64,000 nucleotides of DNA from Ptiloglossa arizonensis (lineage: Eukaryota > Arthropoda > Insecta > Hymenoptera > Colletidae). The stretch lies in NCBI RefSeq assembly GCF_051014685.1, contig NW_027479674.1, forward strand, positions 1 through 64,000. The letters are read 5' to 3'. Each line of letters starts with the position of its first letter. Position 1 is the stretch's first letter. A program made the position numbers and the translations under genes. Positions 51,119 to 63,803 of the stretch are shown here, piece after piece. The notes under the pieces are model-generated. The model had not been told where the DNA came from. It made no database searches and worked only from the letters and a program-made list of their open reading frames with translations.

Positions 51119-52979
51119 AAGTTAAGGAATGGTTGAGAAACCATCACAATTTTCGCAATTCTGATGCTAGAAACGAATAACTGGAATGACCTAGGGAAAA
51201 AGTACACACACCATTGTAATCGGTCGACCTTCTGCTTTCAGATGCAACAGGACATAATCGAGTTCATCAATCCGTTCGCGAGATTTGGGAGTTTGAAGTT
51301 AAGGAATGGTTGAGAGACCATCACAATTTTCGCAAGTCTGATACTCGAAACCAATAACTACTATGGCCTGGGGCAAAAATACACATACCGTTGTAATCGG
51401 ACGAGTTTCTACTTTCAGATGCAACAGGAATATCTCGAGCTCGTCAATCCGTTCGCGAGAAATGTGAGTTTGAAATTAAGGAATGGTTGAAAAACCATCA
51501 AAATTTTCGCAAATCTGATACTCGAAACCAATAACTGGAATGGCCTAGGGGAAAAGTACGCATACTATTGTAATCGGGCGAGTTTCTACTTTAAATGCAA
51601 CAGGAATTTATCGAGTTCGTCAATCCGTTGGCGAGATATGGGAGTTTGAAGTTAAGGAATGGTTTAGAAACCATCAAAATTTTCGCTGGTCTGATACTCG
51701 AAACCAATAACTACAAAGGCCTAGGGTGAAAACACACATATCTTTGTAATCGGGCGAGTTTCTACTTTCAGGTGCAACAGGAATTTCTCGAGTTCGTCAA
51801 TCCGTTCGCGAGAAATGGGAGTTTGAAGTTAAGGAATTGTTGAGAATCCATCACAATTTTCGCAAGTCTGATACTCGAAACCAATAACTGGAAAGGCCTA
51901 GGGAAAAAGTACACATACCATTGTAATCGGGCAAGTTTCTACTTTCAGATGCAATAGGAATTTTTCGAGTTCGTCAATCCGTTCGCGAGAAATGGGAGTT
52001 TGAAGTTAAGGAATGGTTGTGAAACCATCAAAATTTTCGCAAGTCTGAGACTCGAAATCAGTAACTACAAATGCCTAGGGCAAAAATACACATACCGCTG
52101 TAATCGGGCGAGATTCTACTTTCACATGCAACAGGAATTTCTCTAGTTCGTCAATCTGTTTGCGAGATATGGGAGTTTGAAGTTAAGGAATGGTTGAGAA
52201 TCCATCAAAGTTTTCGCAAGTCTGGTACTTGAAACCAATAACTGGAACGGCCTAGGGGAAAACTACACATACCATTGTAATCGGGCGAGTTTCTGCTTTC
52301 AGATGCAACAGGAGTTTTTCGTGTTCGTCAATCAGTTCGCGAGATATGGGAGTTTGAAATTAAGGAATGGTTGAGAAACAATCACAATTTTCGCAAGTCT
52401 GATACTCGAAACCAATAACTACTATGGCCTAGGGGAAAAATACACATACCCTTGTAATCGGGCGAGTTTCTAGTTTCAGATGCAACAGGAATTTCTCGGG
52501 TTCGTCAATCCGTTCGCGAGATATGGGAGTTTGAAATTAAGGAATGGTTGAGAAACCATCAAAATTTTCGCAATTCTGATGCTCGAAACGAATAACTGGA
52601 ATGACCTAGGGGAAAGGTACACACACCATTGTAATCGGTCGACCTTCTGCTTTCAGATGCAACAGGACATAATCGAGTTCATCAATACGTTCGCGAGATT
52701 TGGGAGTTTGAAGTTAAGGAATGGTTGAGAGACCATCACAATTTTCGCAAGTCTGATACGCGAAACCAATAACTACTATGGCCTAGGGCAAAAGTACACA
52801 CACCATTGTAATGGGGCGAGATTCTACTTTCAGAAGCAACAGGAATTTTTCGAGTTCGTCAATCCGTTCGCGAGGTACGGGAGTTTGAAGTTAAGGAATG
52901 GTTGAGAAACCATCAAAATTTTCGCAAGTGTGATACTCGAAACCAATAAGTGGAATGGCCTAGGGGAAGAGTACACATA
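51119..52979 (+). repeat. 1.86-kb duplication at offset 7,079 bp, copy 2
   Basis: This is the partner of 44,040-45,900. It reads GGAAAGGCC at about 51,891 where copy 1 has GGAATGGCC, and CTGGTACTTG where copy 1 has CTGGTACCTG. Beyond 52,979 the two diverge (CCATTGTAATCGGGCG here, CCGTTGTAATCGGACG in copy 1). Confidence 0.85.
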
Positions 52980-55900
52980 CCATTGTAATCGGGCGAGTTT
53001 CTGCTTTCAGATGCAACAGGAATTTCTCGTGTTCGTCAATCAGTTCGCGAGATATGGGAGTTTGAAATTAAGGAATGGTTGAGAAACAATCACAATTTTC
53101 GCAAATCTGATACTCGAAACCAATAACTACTATGGCCTGGGGGAAGAATACACATACCTTTGCAATCGGGCGAGTTTCTACTTTCAGATGCAACAGGAAT
53201 TTCTCGAGCTCGACAATCCGTTCGCGAGATATGGGAGTTTGAAGTTAAGGAATGGTTGAGAAACCATCAAAATTTTCGCAAGTCTGATACTCGAAACCAA
53301 TAACTACTATGGCCTAGGGCAAAAATACACATACCGTTGTAATCGGACGAGTTTCTGGTTTCAGATGCAACAGGAACTTCTCGAGTTCGTCAATCCGTTC
53401 GCGAGATATGGGAGTTTGAAGTTAAGGAATGGTTGAGAAACCATCACAATTTTCGCAATTCTGATACAAATAACTGGAACGGCCTAGGGGAGAACTACAC
53501 ACACCATTGTAATCGGGCAAGTTTCAACTTTCAGATGCAACAGGAACTTCTCGAGTTCGCCAATCCGTTGGCGAGGTATCGGAGTTTGAAGTAAAGGAAT
53601 GGTTGAGAGACCATCACAATTTTCGCAAGTCTGATACTCGAAACCAATAACTACTATGGCCTATGGCAAAAGTAAACACACCATTGTAATGGGGCGAGAT
53701 TCTACTTTCAGAAGCAACAGGAATTTTTCGAGTTCGTCAATCCGTTCGCGAGGTATGGGAGTTTGAAGTTAAGGAATGGTTGAGAAACCATCAAAATTTT
53801 CGCAAGTGTGATACTCGAAACCAATAAGTGGAATGGCCTAGGGGAAGAGTACACATACCATTGTAATCGGGCGAGTTTCTGCTTTCAGATGCAACAGGAA
53901 TTTCTCGTGTTCGTCAATCCGTTCGCGAGATATGGGAATTTGAAGTTAAGGAATGGTTGAGAAACCAGCTAAATTTTCGCAATTCTGATACTCGAAACAA
54001 ATAACTGGAACGGCCTAGGGGAGAAGTACACACACCATTGTAATCGGTCGACTTTCTGCTTTCAGATGCAACAGGAAATAATCGAGTTCGTCAATACGTT
54101 CGCGAGATACGGGAGTTTGAAGTTAAAGAATGGTTGAGAAACCATCAAAATTTTCGCAATTCTGATGCTAGAAACGAATAACTGGGATGACCTAGGGGAA
54201 AAGTACACACACCATTGTAATCGGTCGACTTTCTGCCTTCAGATGCAACAGGAAATAATCGAGTTCGTCAATACGTTCGCGAGATACGGGAGTATGAAAT
54301 TAAGGAATGGTTGAGAAACCATCAAAATTTTCGCAATTCTGATGCTAGAAACGAATAACTTGAATGACCTAGGGGAAAAGTACACACACCATTGTAATCG
54401 GTCGACTTTCTGCTTTCAGATGTAACAGGAAATAATCGAGTTCGTCAATCCGTTCGCGAGATATGGGAGTTTGAGGTTAAGGAATGGTTGAGAGACAATC
54501 ACAATTTTCGCAAGTCTGATACTCGAAACCAATAACTACAATGGCCTAGGGGAAAAATACACATAACTTTGTAATCGGGCGAGTTTCTACTTTCAGATGC
54601 AACAGGAATTTCTCGAGCTCGTCAATCCGTTCGCGAGATATGGGAATTTGAAGTTAAGGAATGGCTGAGAAACCAGCTAAATTTTCGCAATTCTGATACT
54701 CGAAACAAATAACTGGAACGGCCTAGGGGAGAAGTACACTCACCATTGTAATCGGGCAAGTTTCTACTTTCAGAGGCAGCAGGAACTTCTCGAGTTCGCC
54801 AATCCGTTGGCGAGGTATCGGAGTTTGAAGTTAAGGAACGGTTGAGAAACCATCAATATTTTCACAAGTCTGATACTCGAATCCAATAACTACTATGGCC
54901 TAGGGCAAAAATACACATACCGTTGTAATCGGGCGAGTTTCTACTTTCATATGCAACAGGAATTTCTCGAGTTCGTCAATCCGTTCGCGAGATATGGGAG
55001 TTTGAAGTTAAGGAATGGTTGAGAAACCAGCACAATTTTCGCAAGTCTGATACTCGAAACCAATAACTACCATGGCCTAGGGCAAAAATACACATACCTC
55101 TGTAATCGGGCGAGTTTCTACTTTCAGATGCAACAGGAATTTGTCGAATTCGTCAATCCGTTCGCGATATATGGGAGTTTGAAGTTAAATAATGGTTGAG
55201 AAACCATCAAAATTTTCGCAATTCTGATGCTAGAAACGAATAACTGGAATGACCTAGGGGAAAAGTACACACATCATTGTAATCGATCGACTTTCTGCTT
55301 TCAGATGCAACAGGAAATAATCGATTTCGTTAATCCGTTCGCGAGATATGGGAGTTTGAAATTAAGGAATGGCTGAGAAACCATCACAATTTTCGCAAGT
55401 CTGATACTCGAAACCAATAACTACTATGGCCTGGGGGAAGAATACACATACCTTTGCAATCGAGCGAGTTTCTACTTTCAGATGCAACAGGAATTTCTCG
55501 AGTTCGTCAATCCGTTCGCGAGATATGGGAGTTTGAAGTTGAGGAATGGTTGAGAAACCATCAAAATGTTCGCAATTCTGATGCTAGAAACGAATAACTG
55601 GAAGGACCTAGGGGAAAAGTACACACACCATTGTAATCGGTCGACCTTCTGCTTTCAGATGCAACAGGACATAATCGAGTTCATCAATCCGTTCGCGAGA
55701 TTTGGGAGTTTGAAGTTAAGGAATGGTTGAGAGACCATCACAATTTTCGCAAGTCTGATACTCGAAACCAATAACTACTATGGCCTGGGGGAAAAATACA
55801 CATACCTTTGCAATCGGGCGAGTTTCTACTTTCAGATGCAACAGGAATTTCTCGAATTCGACAATCCGTTCGCGAGATATGGGAGTTTGAAGTTAAGGAA

Positions 55901-57976
55901 TGGTTGAGAAACCATCAAAATTTTCGCAAGTCTGATACACGAAACCAATAACTACTATGGCCTAGGGCAAAAATACACATACCGTTGTAATCGGACGAGT
56001 TTCTGGTTTCAGATGCAACAGGAACTTCTCGAGTTCGTCAATCCGTTCGCGAGATATGGGAGTTTGAAGTTAAGGAATGGTTGAGAAACCATCACAATTT
56101 TCGCAATTCTGATGCTAGAAACGAATAACTGGAATGACCTAGGGAAAAAGTACACACACCATTGTAATCGGTCGACTTTCTGCTTTCAGATTTAACAGGA
56201 AATAATCGAGTTCGACAATCTGTTGGCGAGGTATCGGTGTTTGAAGTTAAGGAATGGTTGAGAGACCATCACAATTTTCGCAAGTCTGATACTCGAAACC
56301 AATAACTACAAAGGCCTAGTGGAAAAATACACATACCTTTCTAATCGGGCGAGTTTCTGCTTTCAGATGCAACAGGAATTTCTCGAGTTCGTCAATCCGT
56401 TCGCGAGATATGGGAGTTTGAAGTTAAGGAATGATTGAGAAACCATCAAAATTTTCGCAAGTCTGATACTCGAAACCAATAACTACAAAGGCCTAGGGGA
56501 AAAATACACATAACTTTGTAATCGGGCGAGTTTCTACTTTCAGATGCAACAGGAATATCTCGAGCTCGTCAATCCGTTCGCGAGATATGGGAATTTGAAG
56601 TTAAGGAATGGTTGAGAAACCATCAAAATTTTCGCAATTCTGATACAAATAACTGGAACGGCCTAGGGGAGAAGTACACACACCATTGTAATCGGGCAAG
56701 TTTCAACTTTCAGATGCAACAGGAACTTCTCGAGTTCGCCAATCCGTTGGCGAGGTATCGGTGTTTGAAGTTAAGGAATGGTTGAGAGACCATCACAATT
56801 TTCGCAAGTCTGATACTCGAAACCAATAACTACTATGGCCTAGGGCAAAAGTACACACACCATTGTAATGGGGCGAGATTCTACTTTCAGAAGCAACAGG
56901 AATTTTTCGAGTTCGTCAATCCGTTCGCGAGGTATGGGAGTTTGAAGTTAAGGAATGGTTGAGAAACCATCAAAATTTTCGCAAGTGTGATACTCGAAAC
57001 CAATAAGTGGAATGGCCTAGGGGAAGAGTACACATACCATTGTAACCGGGCGAGTTTCTGCTTTCAGATGCAACAGGAATTTCTCGTGTTCGTCAATCAG
57101 TTCGCGAGATATGGGAGTTTGAAAATAAGGAATGGTTGAGAAACAATCACAATTTTCGCAAATCTGATACTCGAAACCAATAACTACTATGGCCTGGGGG
57201 AAGAATACACATACCTTTGCAATCGAGCGAGCTTCTACTTTCAGATGCAACAGGAATTTCTCGAGTTCGTCAATCCGTTGGCGAGATATGGGAGTTTGAA
57301 GTTGAGGAATGGTTGAGAAACCATCAAAATGTTCGCAATTCTGATGCTAGAAACGAATAACTGGAATGACCTAGGGGAAAAGTACACACACCATTGTAAT
57401 CGGTCGACCTTCTGCTTTCAGATGCAACAGGACATAATCGAGTTCATCAATCCGTTCGCGAGATTTGGGAGTTTGAAGTTAAGGAATGGTTGAGAGACCA
57501 TCACAATTTTCGCGAGTCTGATACTCGAAACCAATAACTACTATGGCCTGGGGGAAAAATACACATACCTTTGCAATCGGGCGAGTTTCTACTTTCAGAT
57601 GCAACAGGAATTTCTCGAGTTCGACAATCCGTTCGCGAGATATGGGAGTTTGAAGTTAAGGAATGGTTGAGAAACCATCAAAATTTTCGCAAATCTGATA
57701 CTCGAAACCAATAACTACTATGGCCTAGGGCAAAAATACACATACCGTTGTAATCGGACGAGTTTCTGGTTTCAGATGCAACAGGAACTTCTCGAGTTCG
57801 TCAATCCGTTCGCGAGATATGGGAGTTTGAAGTTAAGGAATGCTTGAGAAACCATCAAAATTTTCGCAAGTCTGATACTCGAAACCAATAACTACAAAGG
57901 CTTAGGGGAAAAATTCACATACCGTTGTAATCGGAGGAGTTTCTTCTTCCAGATGCAACCGGAATTTCTCGTGTTC
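52150..57976 (+). repeat. 33-monomer tandem duplication, 5,827-bp unit, copy 1
   Basis: This is followed immediately by its copy at 57,977-63,803. The unit equals 33 x 177 less 14 bp. The 14 bp are fully explained by two monomers, at 53,461 and 56,640, that each lack 7 bp and read CTGATACAAATAACTGG. I noticed only about three substitutions in 5.8 kb: GAAGTAAAGG at about 53,590, TTCTGCCTTC at about 54,233, and AATGGCTGAG at about 54,661. This is the largest and among the youngest amplification events visible. Confidence 0.92.
53448..53490 (+). repeat. 7-bp-deleted monomer, phase marker
   Basis: The usual CTGATACTCGAAACAAATAA is shortened to CTGATACAAATAAC, losing 7 bp between two copies of a short AC/CAAA context. 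The same deletion occurs at 56,640, 59,288 and 62,467 and nowhere else that I saw. It is a private variant of the 5.8 kb unit and an ideal anchor for phasing long reads. Confidence 0.8.
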
Positions 57977-60900
57977 GTCAATCTGTTTGCGAGATATGGG
58001 AGTTTGAAGTTAAGGAATGGTTGAGAATCCATCAAAGTTTTCGCAAGTCTGGTACTTGAAACCAATAACTGGAACGGCCTAGGGGAAAACTACACATACC
58101 ATTGTAATCGGGCGAGTTTCTGCTTTCAGATGCAACAGGAGTTTTTCGTGTTCGTCAATCAGTTCGCGAGATATGGGAGTTTGAAATTAAGGAATGGTTG
58201 AGAAACAATCACAATTTTCGCAAGTCTGATACTCGAAACCAATAACTACTATGGCCTAGGGGAAAAATACACATACCCTTGTAATCGGGCGAGTTTCTAG
58301 TTTCAGATGCAACAGGAATTTCTCGGGTTCGTCAATCCGTTCGCGAGATATGGGAGTTTGAAATTAAGGAATGGTTGAGAAACCATCAAAATTTTCGCAA
58401 TTCTGATGCTCGAAACGAATAACTGGAATGACCTAGGGGAAAGGTACACACACCATTGTAATCGGTCGACCTTCTGCTTTCAGATGCAACAGGACATAAT
58501 CGAGTTCATCAATACGTTCGCGAGATTTGGGAGTTTGAAGTTAAGGAATGGTTGAGAGACCATCACAATTTTCGCAAGTCTGATACGCGAAACCAATAAC
58601 TACTATGGCCTAGGGCAAAAGTACACACACCATTGTAATGGGGCGAGATTCTACTTTCAGAAGCAACAGGAATTTTTCGAGTTCGTCAATCCGTTCGCGA
58701 GGTACGGGAGTTTGAAGTTAAGGAATGGTTGAGAAACCATCAAAATTTTCGCAAGTGTGATACTCGAAACCAATAAGTGGAATGGCCTAGGGGAAGAGTA
58801 CACATACCATTGTAATCGGGCGAGTTTCTGCTTTCAGATGCAACAGGAATTTCTCGTGTTCGTCAATCAGTTCGCGAGATATGGGAGTTTGAAATTAAGG
58901 AATGGTTGAGAAACAATCACAATTTTCGCAAATCTGATACTCGAAACCAATAACTACTATGGCCTGGGGGAAGAATACACATACCTTTGCAATCGGGCGA
59001 GTTTCTACTTTCAGATGCAACAGGAATTTCTCGAGCTCGACAATCCGTTCGCGAGATATGGGAGTTTGAAGTTAAGGAATGGTTGAGAAACCATCAAAAT
59101 TTTCGCAAGTCTGATACTCGAAACCAATAACTACTATGGCCTAGGGCAAAAATACACATACCGTTGTAATCGGACGAGTTTCTGGTTTCAGATGCAACAG
59201 GAACTTCTCGAGTTCGTCAATCCGTTCGCGAGATATGGGAGTTTGAAGTTAAGGAATGGTTGAGAAACCATCACAATTTTCGCAATTCTGATACAAATAA
59301 CTGGAACGGCCTAGGGGAGAACTACACACACCATTGTAATCGGGCAAGTTTCAACTTTCAGATGCAACAGGAACTTCTCGAGTTCGCCAATCCGTTGGCG
59401 AGGTATCGGAGTTTGAAGTTAAGGAATGGTTGAGAGACCATCACAATTTTCGCAAGTCTGATACTCGAAACCAATAACTACTATGGCCTATGGCAAAAGT
59501 AAACACACCATTGTAATGGGGCGAGATTCTACTTTCAGAAGCAACAGGAATTTTTCGAGTTCGTCAATCCGTTCGCGAGGTATGGGAGTTTGAAGTTAAG
59601 GAATGGTTGAGAAACCATCAAAATTTTCGCAAGTGTGATACTCGAAACCAATAAGTGGAATGGCCTAGGGGAAGAGTACACATACCATTGTAATCGGGCG
59701 AGTTTCTGCTTTCAGATGCAACAGGAATTTCTCGTGTTCGTCAATCCGTTCGCGAGATATGGGAATTTGAAGTTAAGGAATGGTTGAGAAACCAGCTAAA
59801 TTTTCGCAATTCTGATACTCGAAACAAATAACTGGAACGGCCTAGGGGAGAAGTACACACACCATTGTAATCGGTCGACTTTCTGCTTTCAGATGCAACA
59901 GGAAATAATCGAGTTCGTCAATACGTTCGCGAGATACGGGAGTTTGAAGTTAAAGAATGGTTGAGAAACCATCAAAATTTTCGCAATTCTGATGCTAGAA
60001 ACGAATAACTGGGATGACCTAGGGGAAAAGTACACACACCATTGTAATCGGTCGACTTTCTGCTTTCAGATGCAACAGGAAATAATCGAGTTCGTCAATA
60101 CGTTCGCGAGATACGGGAGTATGAAATTAAGGAATGGTTGAGAAACCATCAAAATTTTCGCAATTCTGATGCTAGAAACGAATAACTTGAATGACCTAGG
60201 GGAAAAGTACACACACCATTGTAATCGGTCGACTTTCTGCTTTCAGATGTAACAGGAAATAATCGAGTTCGTCAATCCGTTCGCGAGATATGGGAGTTTG
60301 AGGTTAAGGAATGGTTGAGAGACAATCACAATTTTCGCAAGTCTGATACTCGAAACCAATAACTACAATGGCCTAGGGGAAAAATACACATAACTTTGTA
60401 ATCGGGCGAGTTTCTACTTTCAGATGCAACAGGAATTTCTCGAGCTCGTCAATCCGTTCGCGAGATATGGGAATTTGAAGTTAAGGAATGGTTGAGAAAC
60501 CAGCTAAATTTTCGCAATTCTGATACTCGAAACAAATAACTGGAACGGCCTAGGGGAGAAGTACACTCACCATTGTAATCGGGCAAGTTTCTACTTTCAG
60601 AGGCAGCAGGAACTTCTCGAGTTCGCCAATCCGTTGGCGAGGTATCGGAGTTTGAAGTTAAGGAACGGTTGAGAAACCATCAATATTTTCACAAGTCTGA
60701 TACTCGAATCCAATAACTACTATGGCCTAGGGCAAAAATACACATACCGTTGTAATCGGGCGAGTTTCTACTTTCATATGCAACAGGAATTTCTCGAGTT
60801 CGTCAATCCGTTCGCGAGATATGGGAGTTTGAAGTTAAGGAATGGTTGAGAAACCAGCACAATTTTCGCAAGTCTGATACTCGAAACCAATAACTACCAT

Positions 60901-63803
60901 GGCCTAGGGCAAAAATACACATACCTCTGTAATCGGGCGAGTTTCTACTTTCAGATGCAACAGGAATTTGTCGAATTCGTCAATCCGTTCGCGATATATG
61001 GGAGTTTGAAGTTAAATAATGGTTGAGAAACCATCAAAATTTTCGCAATTCTGATGCTAGAAACGAATAACTGGAATGACCTAGGGGAAAAGTACACACA
61101 TCATTGTAATCGATCGACTTTCTGCTTTCAGATGCAACAGGAAATAATCGATTTCGTTAATCCGTTCGCGAGATATGGGAGTTTGAAATTAAGGAATGGC
61201 TGAGAAACCATCACAATTTTCGCAAGTCTGATACTCGAAACCAATAACTACTATGGCCTGGGGGAAGAATACACATACCTTTGCAATCGAGCGAGTTTCT
61301 ACTTTCAGATGCAACAGGAATTTCTCGAGTTCGTCAATCCGTTCGCGAGATATGGGAGTTTGAAGTTGAGGAATGGTTGAGAAACCATCAAAATGTTCGC
61401 AATTCTGATGCTAGAAACGAATAACTGGAAGGACCTAGGGGAAAAGTACACACACCATTGTAATCGGTCGACCTTCTGCTTTCAGATGCAACAGGACATA
61501 ATCGAGTTCATCAATCCGTTCGCGAGATTTGGGAGTTTGAAGTTAAGGAATGGTTGAGAGACCATCACAATTTTCGCAAGTCTGATACTCGAAACCAATA
61601 ACTACTATGGCCTGGGGGAAAAATACACATACCTTTGCAATCGGGCGAGTTTCTACTTTCAGATGCAACAGGAATTTCTCGAATTCGACAATCCGTTCGC
61701 GAGATATGGGAGTTTGAAGTTAAGGAATGGTTGAGAAACCATCAAAATTTTCGCAAGTCTGATACACGAAACCAATAACTACTATGGCCTAGGGCAAAAA
61801 TACACATACCGTTGTAATCGGACGAGTTTCTGGTTTCAGATGCAACAGGAACTTCTCGAGTTCGTCAATCCGTTCGCGAGATATGGGAGTTTGAAGTTAA
61901 GGAATGGTTGAGAAACCATCACAATTTTCGCAATTCTGATGCTAGAAACGAATAACTGGAATGACCTAGGGAAAAAGTACACACACCATTGTAATCGGTC
62001 GACTTTCTGCTTTCAGATTTAACAGGAAATAATCGAGTTCGACAATCTGTTGGCGAGGTATCGGTGTTTGAAGTTAAGGAATGGTTGAGAGACCATCACA
62101 ATTTTCGCAAGTCTGATACTCGAAACCAATAACTACAAAGGCCTAGTGGAAAAATACACATACCTTTCTAATCGGGCGAGTTTCTGCTTTCAGATGCAAC
62201 AGGAATTTCTCGAGTTCGTCAATCCGTTCGCGAGATATGGGAGTTTGAAGTTAAGGAATGATTGAGAAACCATCAAAATTTTCGCAAGTCTGATACTCGA
62301 AACCAATAACTACAAAGGCCTAGGGGAAAAATACACATAACTTTGTAATCGGGCGAGTTTCTACTTTCAGATGCAACAGGAATATCTCGAGCTCGTCAAT
62401 CCGTTCGCGAGATATGGGAATTTGAAGTTAAGGAATGGTTGAGAAACCATCAAAATTTTCGCAATTCTGATACAAATAACTGGAACGGCCTAGGGGAGAA
62501 GTACACACACCATTGTAATCGGGCAAGTTTCAACTTTCAGATGCAACAGGAACTTCTCGAGTTCGCCAATCCGTTGGCGAGGTATCGGTGTTTGAAGTTA
62601 AGGAATGGTTGAGAGACCATCACAATTTTCGCAAGTCTGATACTCGAAACCAATAACTACTATGGCCTAGGGCAAAAGTACACACACCATTGTAATGGGG
62701 CGAGATTCTACTTTCAGAAGCAACAGGAATTTTTCGAGTTCGTCAATCCGTTCGCGAGGTATGGGAGTTTGAAGTTAAGGAATGGTTGAGAAACCATCAA
62801 AATTTTCGCAAGTGTGATACTCGAAACCAATAAGTGGAATGGCCTAGGGGAAGAGTACACATACCATTGTAACCGGGCGAGTTTCTGCTTTCAGATGCAA
62901 CAGGAATTTCTCGTGTTCGTCAATCAGTTCGCGAGATATGGGAGTTTGAAAATAAGGAATGGTTGAGAAACAATCACAATTTTCGCAAATCTGATACTCG
63001 AAACCAATAACTACTATGGCCTGGGGGAAGAATACACATACCTTTGCAATCGAGCGAGCTTCTACTTTCAGATGCAACAGGAATTTCTCGAGTTCGTCAA
63101 TCCGTTGGCGAGATATGGGAGTTTGAAGTTGAGGAATGGTTGAGAAACCATCAAAATGTTCGCAATTCTGATGCTAGAAACGAATAACTGGAATGACCTA
63201 GGGGAAAAGTACACACACCATTGTAATCGGTCGACCTTCTGCTTTCAGATGCAACAGGACATAATCGAGTTCATCAATCCGTTCGCGAGATTTGGGAGTT
63301 TGAAGTTAAGGAATGGTTGAGAGACCATCACAATTTTCGCGAGTCTGATACTCGAAACCAATAACTACTATGGCCTGGGGGAAAAATACACATACCTTTG
63401 CAATCGGGCGAGTTTCTACTTTCAGATGCAACAGGAATTTCTCGAGTTCGACAATCCGTTCGCGAGATATGGGAGTTTGAAGTTAAGGAATGGTTGAGAA
63501 ACCATCAAAATTTTCGCAAATCTGATACTCGAAACCAATAACTACTATGGCCTAGGGCAAAAATACACATACCGTTGTAATCGGACGAGTTTCTGGTTTC
63601 AGATGCAACAGGAACTTCTCGAGTTCGTCAATCCGTTCGCGAGATATGGGAGTTTGAAGTTAAGGAATGCTTGAGAAACCATCAAAATTTTCGCAAGTCT
63701 GATACTCGAAACCAATAACTACAAAGGCTTAGGGGAAAAATTCACATACCGTTGTAATCGGAGGAGTTTCTTCTTCCAGATGCAACCGGAATTTCTCGTG
63801 TTC
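57977..63803 (+). repeat. 33-monomer tandem duplication, 5,827-bp unit, copy 2
   Basis: This matches copy 1 throughout, including both 7 bp-short monomers (at 59,288 and 62,467). The junction monomer reads CTCGTGTTCGTCAATCTG at about 57,968, a fusion of CTCGTGTTCG (as at 63,795) with CAATCTGTTTGCG (as at 52,152). That is what an in-register unequal crossover would leave. Beyond 63,803 the sequence continues as another satellite monomer, not a third copy. Confidence 0.92.

Noticed and set aside
57017..57250. 77-codon minus-strand frame repeated exactly at 62,844-63,077
   Set aside because: Exact conservation reflects the 5,827 bp tandem duplication, not selection on a protein.
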